Assembly (NCBI GenBank): GCA_019059635.1
Contig: JAGVRJ010000012.1
Span: forward strand, 372,001 to 436,000
DNA length: 64,000 nucleotides
Reading direction: 5' to 3'
Source: Proales similis
Taxonomy: Eukaryota; Rotifera; Eurotatoria; Ploima; Proalidae
Positions 11,957-22,506 of the stretch are shown in pieces; the stretch's first letter is position 1, and every line of letters begins with the position of its first letter. The translations under genes were made by a program, and so were the position numbers. Under the pieces are notes generated by a model that saw nothing but the letters and a program-made list of their open reading frames with translations, had not been told where the DNA came from and ran no database searches.

Positions 11957-12446
11957 TTACCTACCGCTAAGCTGGTCCATTCCAAGGCCTCTTGACTCAA
12001 GGATACGCAGCGTGTTCTCATGTGTCGCCTCTAGAACCACACGTGGCGCTTTTCCAGCTTCATAGGCCTCAGCCCATCGCAGTACGCACAAGCACCAGTT
12101 GTCGCCTGGCTTGAGGCCGGGAAATCCGTACTGCGGCGCCGGTGAGGACAAGTCATTTCCTCGGCTCTTTGTATACTCTAGAAAGTCTTGCGTGACCTGA
12201 GCGCACAGCAAATGACTTCCGTAATCGCCATGAACTGTCTCACAGAAGCCGTTGCGGCGGTAGCCGGTCACGGGATCATCGCTGCACAGCTTAAGCGGCT
12301 CTTTGAATTAGTTCAGTTAGTAGTGAATCATTAGCTTTGGCCCAAGTAAAGCATTGTCACTTACCACCCAGGACGTTCTGGTGGGCGTTGGAATGGCTTA
12401 GCAGAAAGAACAGCAGCGAGATGATGATTGAGACACTTTTCATCAT
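11957..12446 (-). CDS. Secreted DUF2237 family protein
   Basis: Two-exon gene. Exon 1 begins at ATG 12446 (a second ATG follows at once) and encodes a signal peptide, MKSVSIIISLLFFLLSHSNA, then NVLG. After an intron of about 64 bp the second exon continues with PLKLCSDDPVTGYRRNGFC, RGNDLSSPAPQYGFPGLKPG, DNWCLCVLRWAEAYEAG and PRVVLEATHE, the hallmark blocks of DUF2237, a small Cys-containing domain common in bacteria and scattered in eukaryotes. The biochemical role is unknown. Conserved cysteines suit an extracellular disulphide-bonded fold here. The terminal codons overlap an AGGTAAAC that could also serve as a splice donor, so a further exon is not excluded. Confidence 0.8.
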
Positions 12447-12937
12447 TATTTTTTGTTCGGTGGAATATTTGTTACATAAAAGTTCGAACAGATGGAATAT
12501 TACAAAACGAATTCTCTTTTTATAGTCGTCAGAGGCGAATGCTCGAGTTGCAGATCTAACAAAGCATTTTGTCAGTCAAGACAAACATCAATCGGGTGAA
12601 GAAAGGGCGACTCATTCAACGCTATTGCAGCAGGAGTCGGGCGAGAGGTCATTGCAAGTGGAACTGCCAATTTGGCCAAATTCAGCTTTGAGAGCAAATG
12701 TGAATGAAACAGAGACACACGCTCGCAAATTGCTTGAATTCAAATCGTTCAAGATTTAACTAGCCGCATGAGCCAATCAGGCGTTTGATTGTTACGCAGC
12801 TGTTTCTCCATAAATGAAGAAGAAATATCAAGTAAACAAGCGAATAGGCAAGCTGGAGCGAATCGCAGATATTCGGGCACCAAACGGCAAGGTTGCGAGT
12901 ATCGTGCGCACAAGAAAAGAATGTTTATTTACGCTTG

Positions 12938-12956
12938 AGAGAGAGAGAGAGAGAGG
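12938..12956. repeat. (GA)n microsatellite
   Basis: Perfect GA dinucleotide run between genes. Confidence 0.8.
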
Positions 12957-13518
12957 GGATCCACGCCCAATTAGCTGCTAGTCAGTAGAGGCCCAATGAG
13001 CCTTGAAATGCCTCACCAGCAAGCAACAAGAACCAGGCCAAATAGAGGCAGCTTGAGGGCCGGCCAAATGTTGCTGACAACGCTCTGGCAGTTGGAGCAA
13101 GAGCTCAATGTTGGCAAGGCCAAGGCTGAAGATACAAGCAACATGAGAATAATAAATCATTTTTATTTGTTGCCTTCCATCCTCTTCTTTTTCGTTCAAT
13201 TAATTAAAGCACTCGCCGGCTTTGACGGCCAATTTCAGGGCACCAGCCATGCTCATTTATCTCAGCAAAAATTGACGCTCTTGCCATTTCAGTATTTGAA
13301 AATTGATCTCAGCAGAACTTACGTCTCTGCGCAAAGAGCTGGTGCCTGCTTCGTCTTTCTTTTTTCCTACCGCATCAATTCAACTTGTACGTCGCCGTAT
13401 AGCACGGCCCAACCAGCTACAACGAGCAATTCTACAACTTGTAATTATTAATAATAACGTAATTAATAAACACGGAAAAATTAGCACGAAGGCGGCACAA
13501 TAAATGGATTTGCGAGTT

Positions 13519-13526
13519 TGACGTCA
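13519..13526. promoter_or_regulatory. CRE palindrome TGACGTCA
   Basis: Perfect 8-bp cAMP-response element (CREB/ATF consensus) in the non-coding region upstream of the peptide GPCR. A second perfect copy lies at 18788-18795. Function is inferred. Confidence 0.4.
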
Positions 13527-13763
13527 GTGCATCTGGTTTATTAGTGCCTCCAACTCTATTCGTCAGTTTCTTTCTAATGGGCGCCATCGTCTCTGCAAGT
13601 TCGTTTCGGCTGTTGTTGTTGTTGTTGTCGGCTTTGCGATCGTCGCCAACGGATTAAAGTTGAAGCGATTTAATGAGGACTTGATTTTACTCCATTCATT
13701 TATTTTCATTTCATCGCTGCGCTCTTACTAATTTGCAACGCTCTCTCTTTTCAATTCCTGTTT

Positions 13764-13790
13764 TCTCTCTCTCTCTCTCTCTCTCTCTGG
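13764..13790. repeat. (CT)n microsatellite
   Basis: Run of about twelve CT units in intergenic DNA. Confidence 0.8.
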
Positions 13791-14506
13791 CAGCCTTCTC
13801 GTTTTTTTTGCGCCGCTTCGATCCATTCTTCTTCAGCATCTCGTTTAATTAATCATTGATGCAGCACAACTCAGAACGGCAGCCGCACCAAGAGTTCAAG
13901 CTCATTTCGCCAAAAAGAAAAAAAAGGCAGCCAAGACCTCTTTAATTGAGAGGACCAGAAATTGGCCGAAATAAACAGACTTTATCTCTCTGCTGCCGCC
14001 GCCGCTGCTGCTCATTTATTTTGCTCATTTCTACTTGATCTTGGCCCTATTGCTCTGACATGCTCGCTCTATTGTTTAGCTTGCTTTCGTTTCAATTCGC
14101 CCGAACCCAGCCGAGTCGAGCACAACAGCAAACGTTGCCAGGCCAGGCTTTTATTAAGTTTTTGCTCGCAGCGGATGCGATCCAAAGAGAGCACAGGACA
14201 TGAAAACAAATGGACTAAGAATGCTTGATTTGAATGTCCACGCTTTCCAAGGACTTGTTTATGTTTGCTGTTCCTGTTTGGCGTTCTCTCTTCCTACGCT
14301 CCTCTTTCTTCCTCTTGTTGCCTTCTCCTTCTTCTTGTTTGACGCTCTTTTTATTTGCGAATCCGATACGACGCGCATTGAATAGCAAGCGAGCAGAGGC
14401 GACTTTTCAATTCTGTCCTTTTCTTGCTCGCGCCGCCGCTGATTACATTCATTAGGCTTCGAGAGTCTTAATGAGCAGATTGAACCAACACCAAAATACC
14501 AGCAAT

Positions 14507-14539
<33 letters not shown>

Positions 14540-14547
14540 AGAGAGAC
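14507..14547. repeat. GA-rich microsatellite
   Basis: (GA)n followed by GAGGGA units, intergenic. Confidence 0.8.
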
Positions 14548-15862
14548 AGACTGACTGAAACAGAAAGAGCCTTATATGAGCTCATATTTGAACGCTGACA
14601 TCGAGTTCTCTAAGTCTTGGTGGGCTCGAATAACTCAGGCAAACAAGAAATTAAATAGCGCGTTAGTAATAGCCGTCTAGCTGATGTGTGGCGCGGAGCG
14701 TGACAATATATAGCACCGATCTGGTTACTCCTCTGGCTTGTTTGCTCGTTTCCTTTGGCGTCATTCGATTCCGACTAATTAAGTTTTGAATAGCAAGCAG
14801 CATTCTTGTTGCCATCTTCATCAGTCGTCTGTTGTTTTCTTTCCGTTATCCTGCTCACTTGCGACGCACTGAATGACACAGCTCGCTCTTTCATCCGCTT
14901 ATGCTTTCGTTTTCTCATTGTTCGCTTGTAATTTCAAATGTAAACAGAGCTGCCAGAATATTCGCCAGGGATGGAAGCAAATTAAAGCAAACCCGCTTGG
15001 CCTGGGCACCAGCAGCAAGTATTTAGAATTGACAACCAATTCCCATAAATAAAAACAGAAGCCGTCAACGATCGACACCAATCGTCTCGTTCAGCGTCGT
15101 GTGCATCCTCGTTTGCCTTTGTCCGCATTATGGCGATCAGTTCCAATCTCAGCTGAACCTTGTGGCGGCCTCACACGCACTTAGTAAGGAATGGCGACGC
15201 TACAAATTAGAGATCTGTTTTGACCTTGCCACGATGCGAGCGAGAGTTAAATCGATTCTGCCGAGTTGAATGGCAGCGAGTTTGCTGCAATCAGGGCCAA
15301 GTAGGCCAGACTGATTAGGCAAGAACGAGCGAGAAGAAAACAGCATTTGTTTCTCGCTTCGGCCTACAAGTGAATGAGCGAGCAAATTGCAATGAGAAGT
15401 TGATTGCTGCATTAATTAGAGCGTTGATTAAGCCCAAGGCTCCTGGCAATAATCAGCTCCTTTGGAGAAGTTTTTCGCCCGGCCGTGTTGATTTCGGCGA
15501 CGAATACCACTCGCCATAAATCGCACACAAATTTAAGCACACGCGCAGCCATTCACGCAGCTAGGCCGTGCTGCTGACTATCTGATGGATGTCTTTTTGA
15601 CGAGAGCCGTTCTAAATGCGTTTCTTTTGCTTCTGTAGATACACGCGTCATGCCCAAGCAGAGTCAGTGCGTCAATGTAGCCGACACCTAGTCAACTGGC
15701 TTGTCGGCCTCGGGACAACAAACAAACAAGAACAGTGAACATCAGAAAAGGCAACTCAAGCCCGAATAGAGGAAGGCGAGCCCAGAGCAACAGTGAAAAT
15801 CAATAAAGCAGCCGAAGCCACAGCAGCGAGCAGAATCCATTCAGAGGAGTGAGAGAGCAGCC

Positions 15863-17422
15863 ATGAGCAACGAGACGGCGGGAGAGCATGGCGCCATGGC
15901 CGCAATCAGGAGGATATCGCAGCACGAGTTCTCGCTATTCTGGCTTGTGTTCGGCACCGTAACCAATCTGCTCTCGTTGCTGGTGCTGATTAGGCCGCGG
16001 ATGCGAATTCATTCCACGTTCACTTATTTGATATTCCTGTCCGTGTGCGATCTGCTTGTCTTGTACTTCGGCCTGCTCAGAGACCTGATGGTCGAAATTT
16101 ACGAGATAAACATCACCAACGAGCTGGTCTGCAAGTTTCACGTCTTCTCGTTCTATTTCGTGCTGCATCTGGCCAGCTGGCTGCTGGTGGCCGTCAACAT
16201 AGACCGTTTGATTGCGGCCTCGTTCCTCACGCTCTCCAAGCGATGGTGCACGCCACGAAACGCAGTCAAAGTGAGCTTGGTCATTGCGCTCTTTCTGTTC
16301 GTGCTCAACAGCCACTTTATACTTTTGGTCGGCTCGGATCCGTCGACGGCCAATCAGTCGCCCGCAACAGCACTCGACTCTTCCCGCTCAGTCAAGAGCA
16401 ACCAGAGCGTGTCGGTTGCTCAACACGACCAAACGACGAATCGTTCAGCTCAGCCGGTGAATCCGTTTGTTTACAAGTTCTGTGTCATAGATCAGGACTG
16501 GCCCATCTACAATCTATTTTTCCAGACCGTGTTTCCCTGGATCGACATAAGCGCCCAAGTGGTGCTGCCCTTCATAATCATGCTCATCTGCAACGTCAAC
16601 ATCATTCAAAAAGTCCTGCTCGCCAAGAATCGCACAAACGGCAAGAACTCGAAGCGCCTGAGGAAGATCAGGGGCATGTGCGTGATGATCGTGACCGTGT
16701 CTATTCTCTTCTTTATACTGGAAGCGCCCGCGCTCATATTCATCTGTCTGATGCAAAGCAAATACTTTCACGACTTGACTCGGCCGGAGATACGGCTGTT
16801 CTGGGCGGTCGCCAATCTAATGATGTACTTCAATCACGGCATAAACTTCCTCTCCTACTGCATGACTGGCACCAAGTTCAGACGAGAGCTGATCAAGCTC
16901 CTATTCCTCAACAAGCTCTTCAAGCAGCTTTCCAATCAAATCGGCCTATTCTCATCGAATTATCAGCGCGAGCAGACTCTAAACCCGACCACCAGAATAA
17001 ACAACCCGGCCCGAGCTAGATCCAAGCGGCATTTTGCTCGCGCTCAATTGCCCAGACGCCCTTTCAACGAGCCGAACAGAAACACGTTTTTGAGTCTGAC
17101 TGAGAAAATCTTGAGGAAGAAACGCGAGCTTTACTATTCGCCTCAGTCACCAGCAGCTCTTGGGCCAACGCCACCGCCGGCGCCAGTGCCAATAGATTTC
17201 GAATTGGAAAGCATTTCAAACGATTCCATAGACATCAAAGAGCAGGTTAGGAGGCTCGTCGACGGCGGCGAACTGCAGCCGGCAGGAGCATTATGCCGCT
17301 CAAATGAACAGATTGCGGCGCCTTCCGAAACGCATCTTACCAGGCCGACTCGATTTCAAGCGAAAAGAGTCTTCTTGGACGAAATTGACGTAATTATCGA
17401 CGAAATAGATCAAGTTTGCTAA
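15863..17422 (+). CDS. Neuropeptide-type class A GPCR (FMRFamide/myosuppressin receptor-like)
   Basis: Intronless 519-residue receptor. TM1 runs through FWLVFGTVTNLLSLLVL, TM2 through FLSVCDLLVLYFGLL, and TM3 carries VNIDRLIAASF, a DRL variant of DRY. TM6 is VSILFFILEAPALIFICL. TM7 reads FNHGINFLSYCMTGTKFRREL, replacing NPxxY with NFLSY, which is typical of the invertebrate FMRFamide, myosuppressin and sex-peptide receptor branch. Extracellular loop 2 contains a Ser/Asn-rich insertion of about 45 residues with NxS/T glycosylation sites. The long C-terminal tail is basic and Pro-rich. The ligand is not predictable beyond a peptide. The ATG at 15863 is supported by an Asn-glycosylation motif (NET) directly after it, as in a normal receptor N-terminus. 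A long reading frame in another phase over 16045-17019 is a shadow. Confidence 0.82.
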   Translation: MSNETAGEHGAMAAIRRISQHEFSLFWLVFGTVTNLLSLLVLIRPRMRIHSTFTYLIFLSVCDLLVLYFGLLRDLMVEIYEINITNELVCKFHVFSFYFVLHLASWLLVAVNIDRLIAASFLTLSKRWCTPRNAVKVSLVIALFLFVLNSHFILLVGSDPSTANQSPATALDSSRSVKSNQSVSVAQHDQTTNRSAQPVNPFVYKFCVIDQDWPIYNLFFQTVFPWIDISAQVVLPFIIMLICNVNIIQKVLLAKNRTNGKNSKRLRKIRGMCVMIVTVSILFFILEAPALIFICLMQSKYFHDLTRPEIRLFWAVANLMMYFNHGINFLSYCMTGTKFRRELIKLLFLNKLFKQLSNQIGLFSSNYQREQTLNPTTRINNPARARSKRHFARAQLPRRPFNEPNRNTFLSLTEKILRKKRELYYSPQSPAALGPTPPPAPVPIDFELESISNDSIDIKEQVRRLVDGGELQPAGALCRSNEQIAAPSETHLTRPTRFQAKRVFLDEIDVIIDEIDQVC

Positions 17423-18041
17423 CTGCCTTTTGATTTTACGCTCTGCCGTGTTTTTGTTGCGTCTATTTGCCGATTCCGCATTTTCCTACTGCTCTTATTT
17501 GTGTGTTTATTTTTAATTCTCTTCATCTAATTGCTTTCTGTCTGTCTCTCTCTCTCTCTCTATTTGTCTCTTGGTTTTGCGTTTCCTCTGATCGAGAGCG
17601 ATCTGACAATAAACCGAGCTTGCCGCTTGAATGCGCGCTTACAAAACATGACACGACATGACCTTTGGGTTCACAGACGATTTGGACCGGCGTCGAGATA
17701 AATTGCTGTTGGAGGATGAATGAAGCATGCCAATCGGTGAATAGAGACACAAATAGGCATTTAGATTTGCCATTTGAGTTATTTTTCTAGATCGCGTCGG
17801 CTAACGTGGCTACAATGAATAGCACGCGGTTGCATCATTGACGTTAGTCAATGAATGAATGAATGGCAAAACATGTTGTGACGGTGGCAATAAGCCACTC
17901 GTTTTCTGCGCCGCCCTCCTCTCCTCGTTGTCGGCATGCGACTGACTGCATGTATAAAAAGAAACAGCTCGCGCTGATATCTCTAGCACTCATCTTTGCG
18001 TGTAAGAAACAAAGTCGACTAGGCGAAAGTAGAAAAAAAAA
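17423..18041. other. Intergenic region
   Basis: About 620 bp. It includes the GPCR 3' UTR, a (CT)n tract at about 17543-17561, three tandem GAAT units near 17852-17863, and the TATA box of the NDK gene at its right end. Confidence 0.6.
17953..17960 (+). promoter_or_regulatory. TATA box of nucleoside diphosphate kinase gene
   Basis: TATAAAAA lies 89 bp before the NDK ATG. A TSS about 30 bp downstream would give a 5' UTR of about 60 nt, with no intervening upstream ATG. Confidence 0.6.
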
Positions 18042-18615
18042 ATGTCCAACGAACGAACCTACATCATGATCAAGCCGGACGGTGTCCAGCGCGGTCTTGT
18101 CGGTGAGATCATCCGACGATTCGAGCAGCGTGGCTACCACCTGAGTGCCCTCAAGCTGGTCTACGTAAGCTGCACGATGAACGACGATGAATTTCGAGTT
18201 GATAATGATCGGAACGTTGTCTTCAGCCGACCCAGGAGCTCCTCCAAGAGCACTATAGGGACCTCGCTGCCCGACCCTTCTTCCCTGGACTCATCTCTTA
18301 CATGGCTTCCGGTCCTGTGGTCGCCATGGTCTGGTCTGGTACGTAACTCTCCAGCTCCATCGATCGCTTTATCTCGATCTTTTTTCTCGCTTAGGCTTGA
18401 ACGTTGTCAAGGCCGGCCGAGCCATGCTTGGTGAGACCAACCCGCAGGACAGCAAGCCTGGCAGCATCCGAGGCGACTTTTGCATTCAGACTGGCCGCAA
18501 CATCATCCACGGCTCTGACTCGGTCGAGAGTGCTGAGCGCGAGATCAGCCTGTGGTTCAAGCCCGAGGAGCTTGTCAACTGGCAGTCGGCCGCTCACTCG
18601 TGGATCTATGAGTAA
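18042..18615 (+). CDS. Nucleoside diphosphate kinase
   Basis: Three exons (18042-18164, 18227-18338, 18395-18615) encode 151 residues, the standard length of cytosolic group I NDK (NME1/NME2, Drosophila awd). It transfers gamma-phosphate from ATP to NDPs through a phosphohistidine. Key elements are [15 protein letters not shown] at the N-terminus, [30 protein letters not shown] and the active-site histidine in [13 protein letters not shown], ending with [12 protein letters not shown]. All catalytic residues are present. Introns are 62 and 56 bp with GT-AG ends. The gene has a good TATA box and an AATAAA about 45 bp past the stop, as expected for a highly expressed housekeeping gene. Confidence 0.97.
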
Positions 18616-18787
18616 AGCTGCATGGCCAGGTTGCCGCTCGATAACTTGTTTCATGTAAAACTGAATAAACACGAGCGCCATCCGAAACTGCGTCTGTTTC
18701 GCTTTCTTTTTTTTTTTTCTATTTTAATTTGCCAATCGGAAATTCGACTACGAGAAGGTCTGCTTCCTGTGCAAGTAAATTAAACCA

Positions 18788-18795
18788 TGACGTCA
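18788..18795. promoter_or_regulatory. CRE palindrome TGACGTCA
   Basis: Perfect CREB/ATF octamer in non-coding DNA 170 bp after the NDK stop and about 1.6 kb before a neuropeptide-type GPCR. Confidence 0.4.
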
Positions 18796-19564
18796 CAGGG
18801 AAAGAGAGAGAGAGACAAAGCTTCTTGAGAGGCTCCTAATTTAAGGCGTGGAGCCAAATAGGGTTATCGAAGAAATGATAATTATATTTGTCTCAGGCAA
18901 TTACAGAACGAATCGAGTCGGGCCTCGGTGCCTCAATCATTTGCGCATGCAATTTATTCGCTTTTACTCGCTGCTTACTCTAATGACGATGATATTTTCT
19001 CAAAGCCCTTTCCAACAGCCATTTTGTAGACCTCTCAAGCGGCCACATTTTCGCTCTGTCAATTCATTCGCTTTAGATGTCTATTCTCGTCGTTTCGTTC
19101 TTTTGTCTCTTTCGTTATCAATTTCGATTTTTTTTTTACTCTGTTCGATCGACGGCGTTCGCTTTGAAACAAGCATCTATTAAGTAAATTGAGCCATTTC
19201 CTGATATTAATCATGTGCCGCAATCAATGAGTAAAAGTGGATTGTCAGGAGAATTAGCTCTTCGCTTGGCTTCTTCCCCTAGATCCTCTACTTTGGACAG
19301 CTGGTCTCTGCAGAGGTAGTTACAGTTCAAACGGGTTCAATCATCGGAGGGAATTATCTTTTGCACCATAAACACGTTTTTGTTCATCTTTTCAATCAGA
19401 TTCAATTTTAGATGTCTTTTTCTAAAAGCTTTTTCATCAAATCATGCGCAGATTAGCAGGGATCCAAAGCAGACTCGTTCGTGCGGCCACATGAGGGAAG
19501 AACCTGAAAACATCAGCAAGATTCATCTGTTTGACGCGTGAAAAAATGCACAGCTGGCTTGGGC

Positions 19565-19630
19565 TATAAATTGACAAAATTTCAACTCGATCGGCATCGA
19601 TCGGCTTATTCCATTTTCGTAATCGATCGA
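19565..19630. promoter_or_regulatory. TATAAA plus spaced TCGATCGG/TCGATCGA words
   Basis: TATAAA at 19565-19570 is followed by two identical TCGATCGG octamers at 19587-19594 and 19597-19604, ten bases apart, and a related TCGATCGA at 19623-19630. One-helical-turn spacing suggests clustered binding sites or a core promoter for the downstream GPCR. Inference from sequence. Confidence 0.35.
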
Positions 19631-19773
19631 CAACGATCAGAATGAAAACAGAATGGGCACCGTTGCCGCGATCATCAATTTTCTTCGCTGCTTCGGTTTA
19701 TCATTATGAAACCAGCGAACATGATTGAGCGTGCAGAGGTGGATTTTTTGTTTATTTGGCATTACGGCGGCTT

Positions 19774-19826
19774 TTTCTTTCTCTTTCTTTCTCTTTCTTT
19801 CTTTCTCTCTCTCTCTCTCTCTCTCT
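19774..19826. repeat. CT/CTTT-rich microsatellite
   Basis: Pyrimidine tract ending in a pure (CT)n run. Confidence 0.8.
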
Positions 19827-20418
19827 AACTGGTTTGCATAAGTCTATAAAAGCGTTGCCTAACCTGGTGCCGTTCCTGGCCCCTTTCAATTCAGTTGTTC
19901 TGTTTCTCCTTTTTTTTGTTCATCTTTTCCTGCCTCCGCTTTGTGAATAGACAGCGGCGAAACGGCGCTTCTGTTTGCCGCCTTTGAATCACGCATCTTA
20001 TCGCAGTTAAATAGATCACAACATCATCATGATTGTCGTTGCCTTCATCATTAAATTTCAAGTTTAACTGCAAATCACGAGCACGACGAAGCAGTTGCAG
20101 AAAGCCTGGCCAACATGAAAAAAAGAAATTCAATTTGCCCGGATTGTTTAAAACGAGCGCTCTGTGATGCGCTCTTTGAGGCCACTTGTGCGAGGTGGTG
20201 ATAAGCGGAATGCTATCAGTCGGAAAGGAAATTGGATCGGATGAGTGAGATTGGCGTGTGGGAGCAATACTTTCCGCATCGTGCGTTCGATAAATCCAAG
20301 CGAGCAGCAAACTTATTTATTACGCTCGAAGCAGCTTAACGCCCGAGGACCCCACCCTAAAAGCGTGGCATCATTTTAACATTTTTTCCTCTTCAATCAG
20401 ATTTAGACTCGTCTCAAA

Positions 20419-21966
20419 ATGACTCGACTTTCAAGAACCAGTGAACTAGCTGTGATTGTTCAGCACGTTTTGATCGGCGTGCTGGGCACAATCGGCAACC
20501 TACTTGTGCTTGTTGTTTACAAAAAGCGACTGCGCGACAATCAGACCATCACGTTCCTGATCGTGCATCTGGCTGTGGCCGACCTCGTCTGCTGCCTATT
20601 TCTGATGCCTCTCAACTGCTACCATGAGCTCAACATTGGCAACATAACCTCAGATTTCATGTGCAAATTTCACTCCTTTCTAAACGTGATCAACATCACC
20701 TATTCATGTTTGATGATGACTCTGGTCTCGGTTGAGCGCTACTTTTGCATTGTGCATCCGTTCGCCAAGGTGTTGACCAAGAGCCGGGCCAAGACGCTGC
20801 TCGCCGCCTTGTTCGTCGCCTGCTTCTGGTTGGCTCTGGCCGGCGGCCTCGCCATCGGAATCTATCATCGGGTCGCTAGACTGGAGCACAACATAACCAT
20901 CTCGATCGATGATTTGCACGAGGGTGGTCTTTTCGTGACTCCGAACCGCTCATTCGCTGACAACAAGCCAGTGTCCGCCGGGCCGAGTGACTCGTCAATC
21001 ACTGCAGGCAACAGCATTTACAACTCAGCCATGCCCAAGTTCAACCTGAAGGATCTAAAGTTCAACTGGATGCCGACCTATCACTGCTTCCCAAACGACC
21101 GACTCATCAGCATTCAAGCGTTCTCCTACATTCGTTTGGCGCAGAATCTGATTGTGGTCATTTGCTTTGCGCTCATATTCGTGCTGTACGGCATCATATT
21201 TGGACACGTGAACAGACGACACAGACTGAAGCACAACCGTGACATCTACTATCAGCACATAATTAAAAAGTCGAGAGAGGCCAACTCGCAGTACTCGCCG
21301 CCAGCGCCACAAAAGCATTTGGAACTAGAACTGCTCAGCGTTTCATGTTCACACGATGACAAGCTTGACAGGCAGCATTTGACGAGAACGGTGACAAACG
21401 AGGGAACGATCGGCGATTGTGATGAGCAGGACAGAGCGAAGCAAGCAGACGCTCGTCAATCATCGCCAGAAAGGCAATGCTTGCTTCAGAAGGCCAGTGC
21501 TTCGCCTAAAGCGATTTCATTAACCAGCGAGGTTGGGCTCGATCAGATTCCGCCATCAAATCCAGACGAGTGCGGTGGACATAAATTTGACGAGAAAGCC
21601 ACACAGACGAACAAAAGCTCAATATCAGCGCTGAAAAAGACAAACACGCTGAGTGTGGCCTCAAGCCAGAAGCAGTGCCACGCCGGCAGCCGTTCAATTC
21701 TCGAAGAGTATCATTCGACGAGGAAAATAATTTACGCCAATCTGCGAACAGCGTTCATGCTGTTCGTGGCCACCGTCATCATGGCAGTCGTGTTCAGCCC
21801 GGCACTGCTCACCTCGCTCGGTTATATCGAGTACAATCCGATCACTTGGAACCTTGTCTACATCAACAATGCCGTCAATCCGATCGTCTACTCGTTCCTG
21901 AACGCCAATTTCAGGAGCGACTTGAGAAATCTAATCTCGAAAAAACGCCGCAAACAGAGCCACTAG
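20419..21966 (+). CDS. Neuropeptide-type class A GPCR with long third intracellular loop
   Basis: Intronless 515-residue rhodopsin-like receptor. TM1 contains LGTIGNLLVLVVY, TM2 LIVHLAVADLVCCLF, TM3 ends with VERYFCIVHPF (an ERY variant of DRY), TM6 is FVATVIMAVVFSPALLTSLG, and TM7 is VYINNAVNPIVYSFLNANF. The paired cysteines at the TM3 border and loop 2 are present. Intracellular loop 3 is about 190 residues, Ser/Gln-rich, with several basic patches, whereas the C-terminal tail is only about 15 residues and basic. The family looks like peptide receptors of the CCK/orexin/trissin neighbourhood, but the specific ligand cannot be named. AATAAA about 100 bp past the stop closes the unit. Confidence 0.8.
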   Translation: MTRLSRTSELAVIVQHVLIGVLGTIGNLLVLVVYKKRLRDNQTITFLIVHLAVADLVCCLFLMPLNCYHELNIGNITSDFMCKFHSFLNVINITYSCLMMTLVSVERYFCIVHPFAKVLTKSRAKTLLAALFVACFWLALAGGLAIGIYHRVARLEHNITISIDDLHEGGLFVTPNRSFADNKPVSAGPSDSSITAGNSIYNSAMPKFNLKDLKFNWMPTYHCFPNDRLISIQAFSYIRLAQNLIVVICFALIFVLYGIIFGHVNRRHRLKHNRDIYYQHIIKKSREANSQYSPPAPQKHLELELLSVSCSHDDKLDRQHLTRTVTNEGTIGDCDEQDRAKQADARQSSPERQCLLQKASASPKAISLTSEVGLDQIPPSNPDECGGHKFDEKATQTNKSSISALKKTNTLSVASSQKQCHAGSRSILEEYHSTRKIIYANLRTAFMLFVATVIMAVVFSPALLTSLGYIEYNPITWNLVYINNAVNPIVYSFLNANFRSDLRNLISKKRRKQSH

Positions 21967-22506
21967 GCTCTTGCCAAGGAATTAGCCTTTTCTCCTCTAC
22001 AAACTTGTTGATTTAATCGTTTTGTTAGTCTGTTCTATTTTTATACTGTCCGATGTCTCTTTTGAGAATAAATTTTAGAAAATATAAGCTTTCAAATGCT
22101 TATCAACAGCCTGAGCGAGTCTGCGCACAGATCGAACAAGACGAAAATCAAGTCGGCCGAACAGCCAAAGAGATTCAGTTCAACGTTAACATTCATGTGC
22201 TTGTAATGTCCAACTAATGTTGGCTCACAGATTCGTTCGAACTTGTTTTGCTCAATCTAGGAGAGTGAACAAGAGTGTGTTGTTCGTTTTAGTTGAAAGG
22301 GCCACAACTAGAAAGTCAAAGTCTGTGTGTGTGTGTGAGAGAGAGAGAGACAGAGAGGCGTTAGTCAAACTGAGCACTGCTTCGTAGCACCATGAAACGA
22401 GTTGAAATGTCTAACTTTTGTTCAATTGAGATAAAGGCCTTTTAAATCGGCGAGGAACAAGCAGCGGGCAGTAGCGAATATCAAGACTAGAAGGAAACAA
22501 GCTCTA
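21967..22506. other. Intergenic region
   Basis: About 540 bp holding the GPCR 3' UTR with AATAAA near 22068, a (GT)n/(GA)n compound microsatellite at 22324-22356, and the 5' flank of CDK1. Confidence 0.6.
22324..22356. repeat. Compound (GT)n(GA)n microsatellite
   Basis: GT run passing directly into a GA run upstream of CDK1. Confidence 0.8.

Larger units (their letters stand above)
12447..15862. other. Long gene-poor region upstream of peptide GPCR
   Basis: About 3.4 kb without convincing genes. Open frames near 12978-13451 lack domain similarity, codon bias and splice support. The region holds GA/CT microsatellites, a palindromic CRE-like octamer at 13519-13526, a (TTG)n run near 13611-13628 and many short A/T-rich words. 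It is probably cis-regulatory DNA for the GPCR that begins at 15863. Confidence 0.6.
18616..20418. other. Long intergenic region upstream of third GPCR
   Basis: About 1.8 kb. No coding sequence was recognised. Contents include the NDK polyadenylation signal, a perfect CRE octamer at 18788-18795, a TATAAA at 19565-19570 followed by spaced TCGATCGG words (19587-19630), and a CT-rich microsatellite at about 19774-19826. Confidence 0.6.

Noticed and set aside
12978-13451. Overlapping plus- and minus-strand open frames of 151 and 73 codons in the gene-poor region
   Set aside because: No similarity to known proteins, no promoter or splice context, low-complexity codons, and both strands are equally open.
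16045-17019. 324-codon open frame on the plus strand overlapping the peptide GPCR
   Set aside because: It lies in another frame of a convincing seven-helix receptor, has no domain pattern, and is explained by biased codon use of the real gene.
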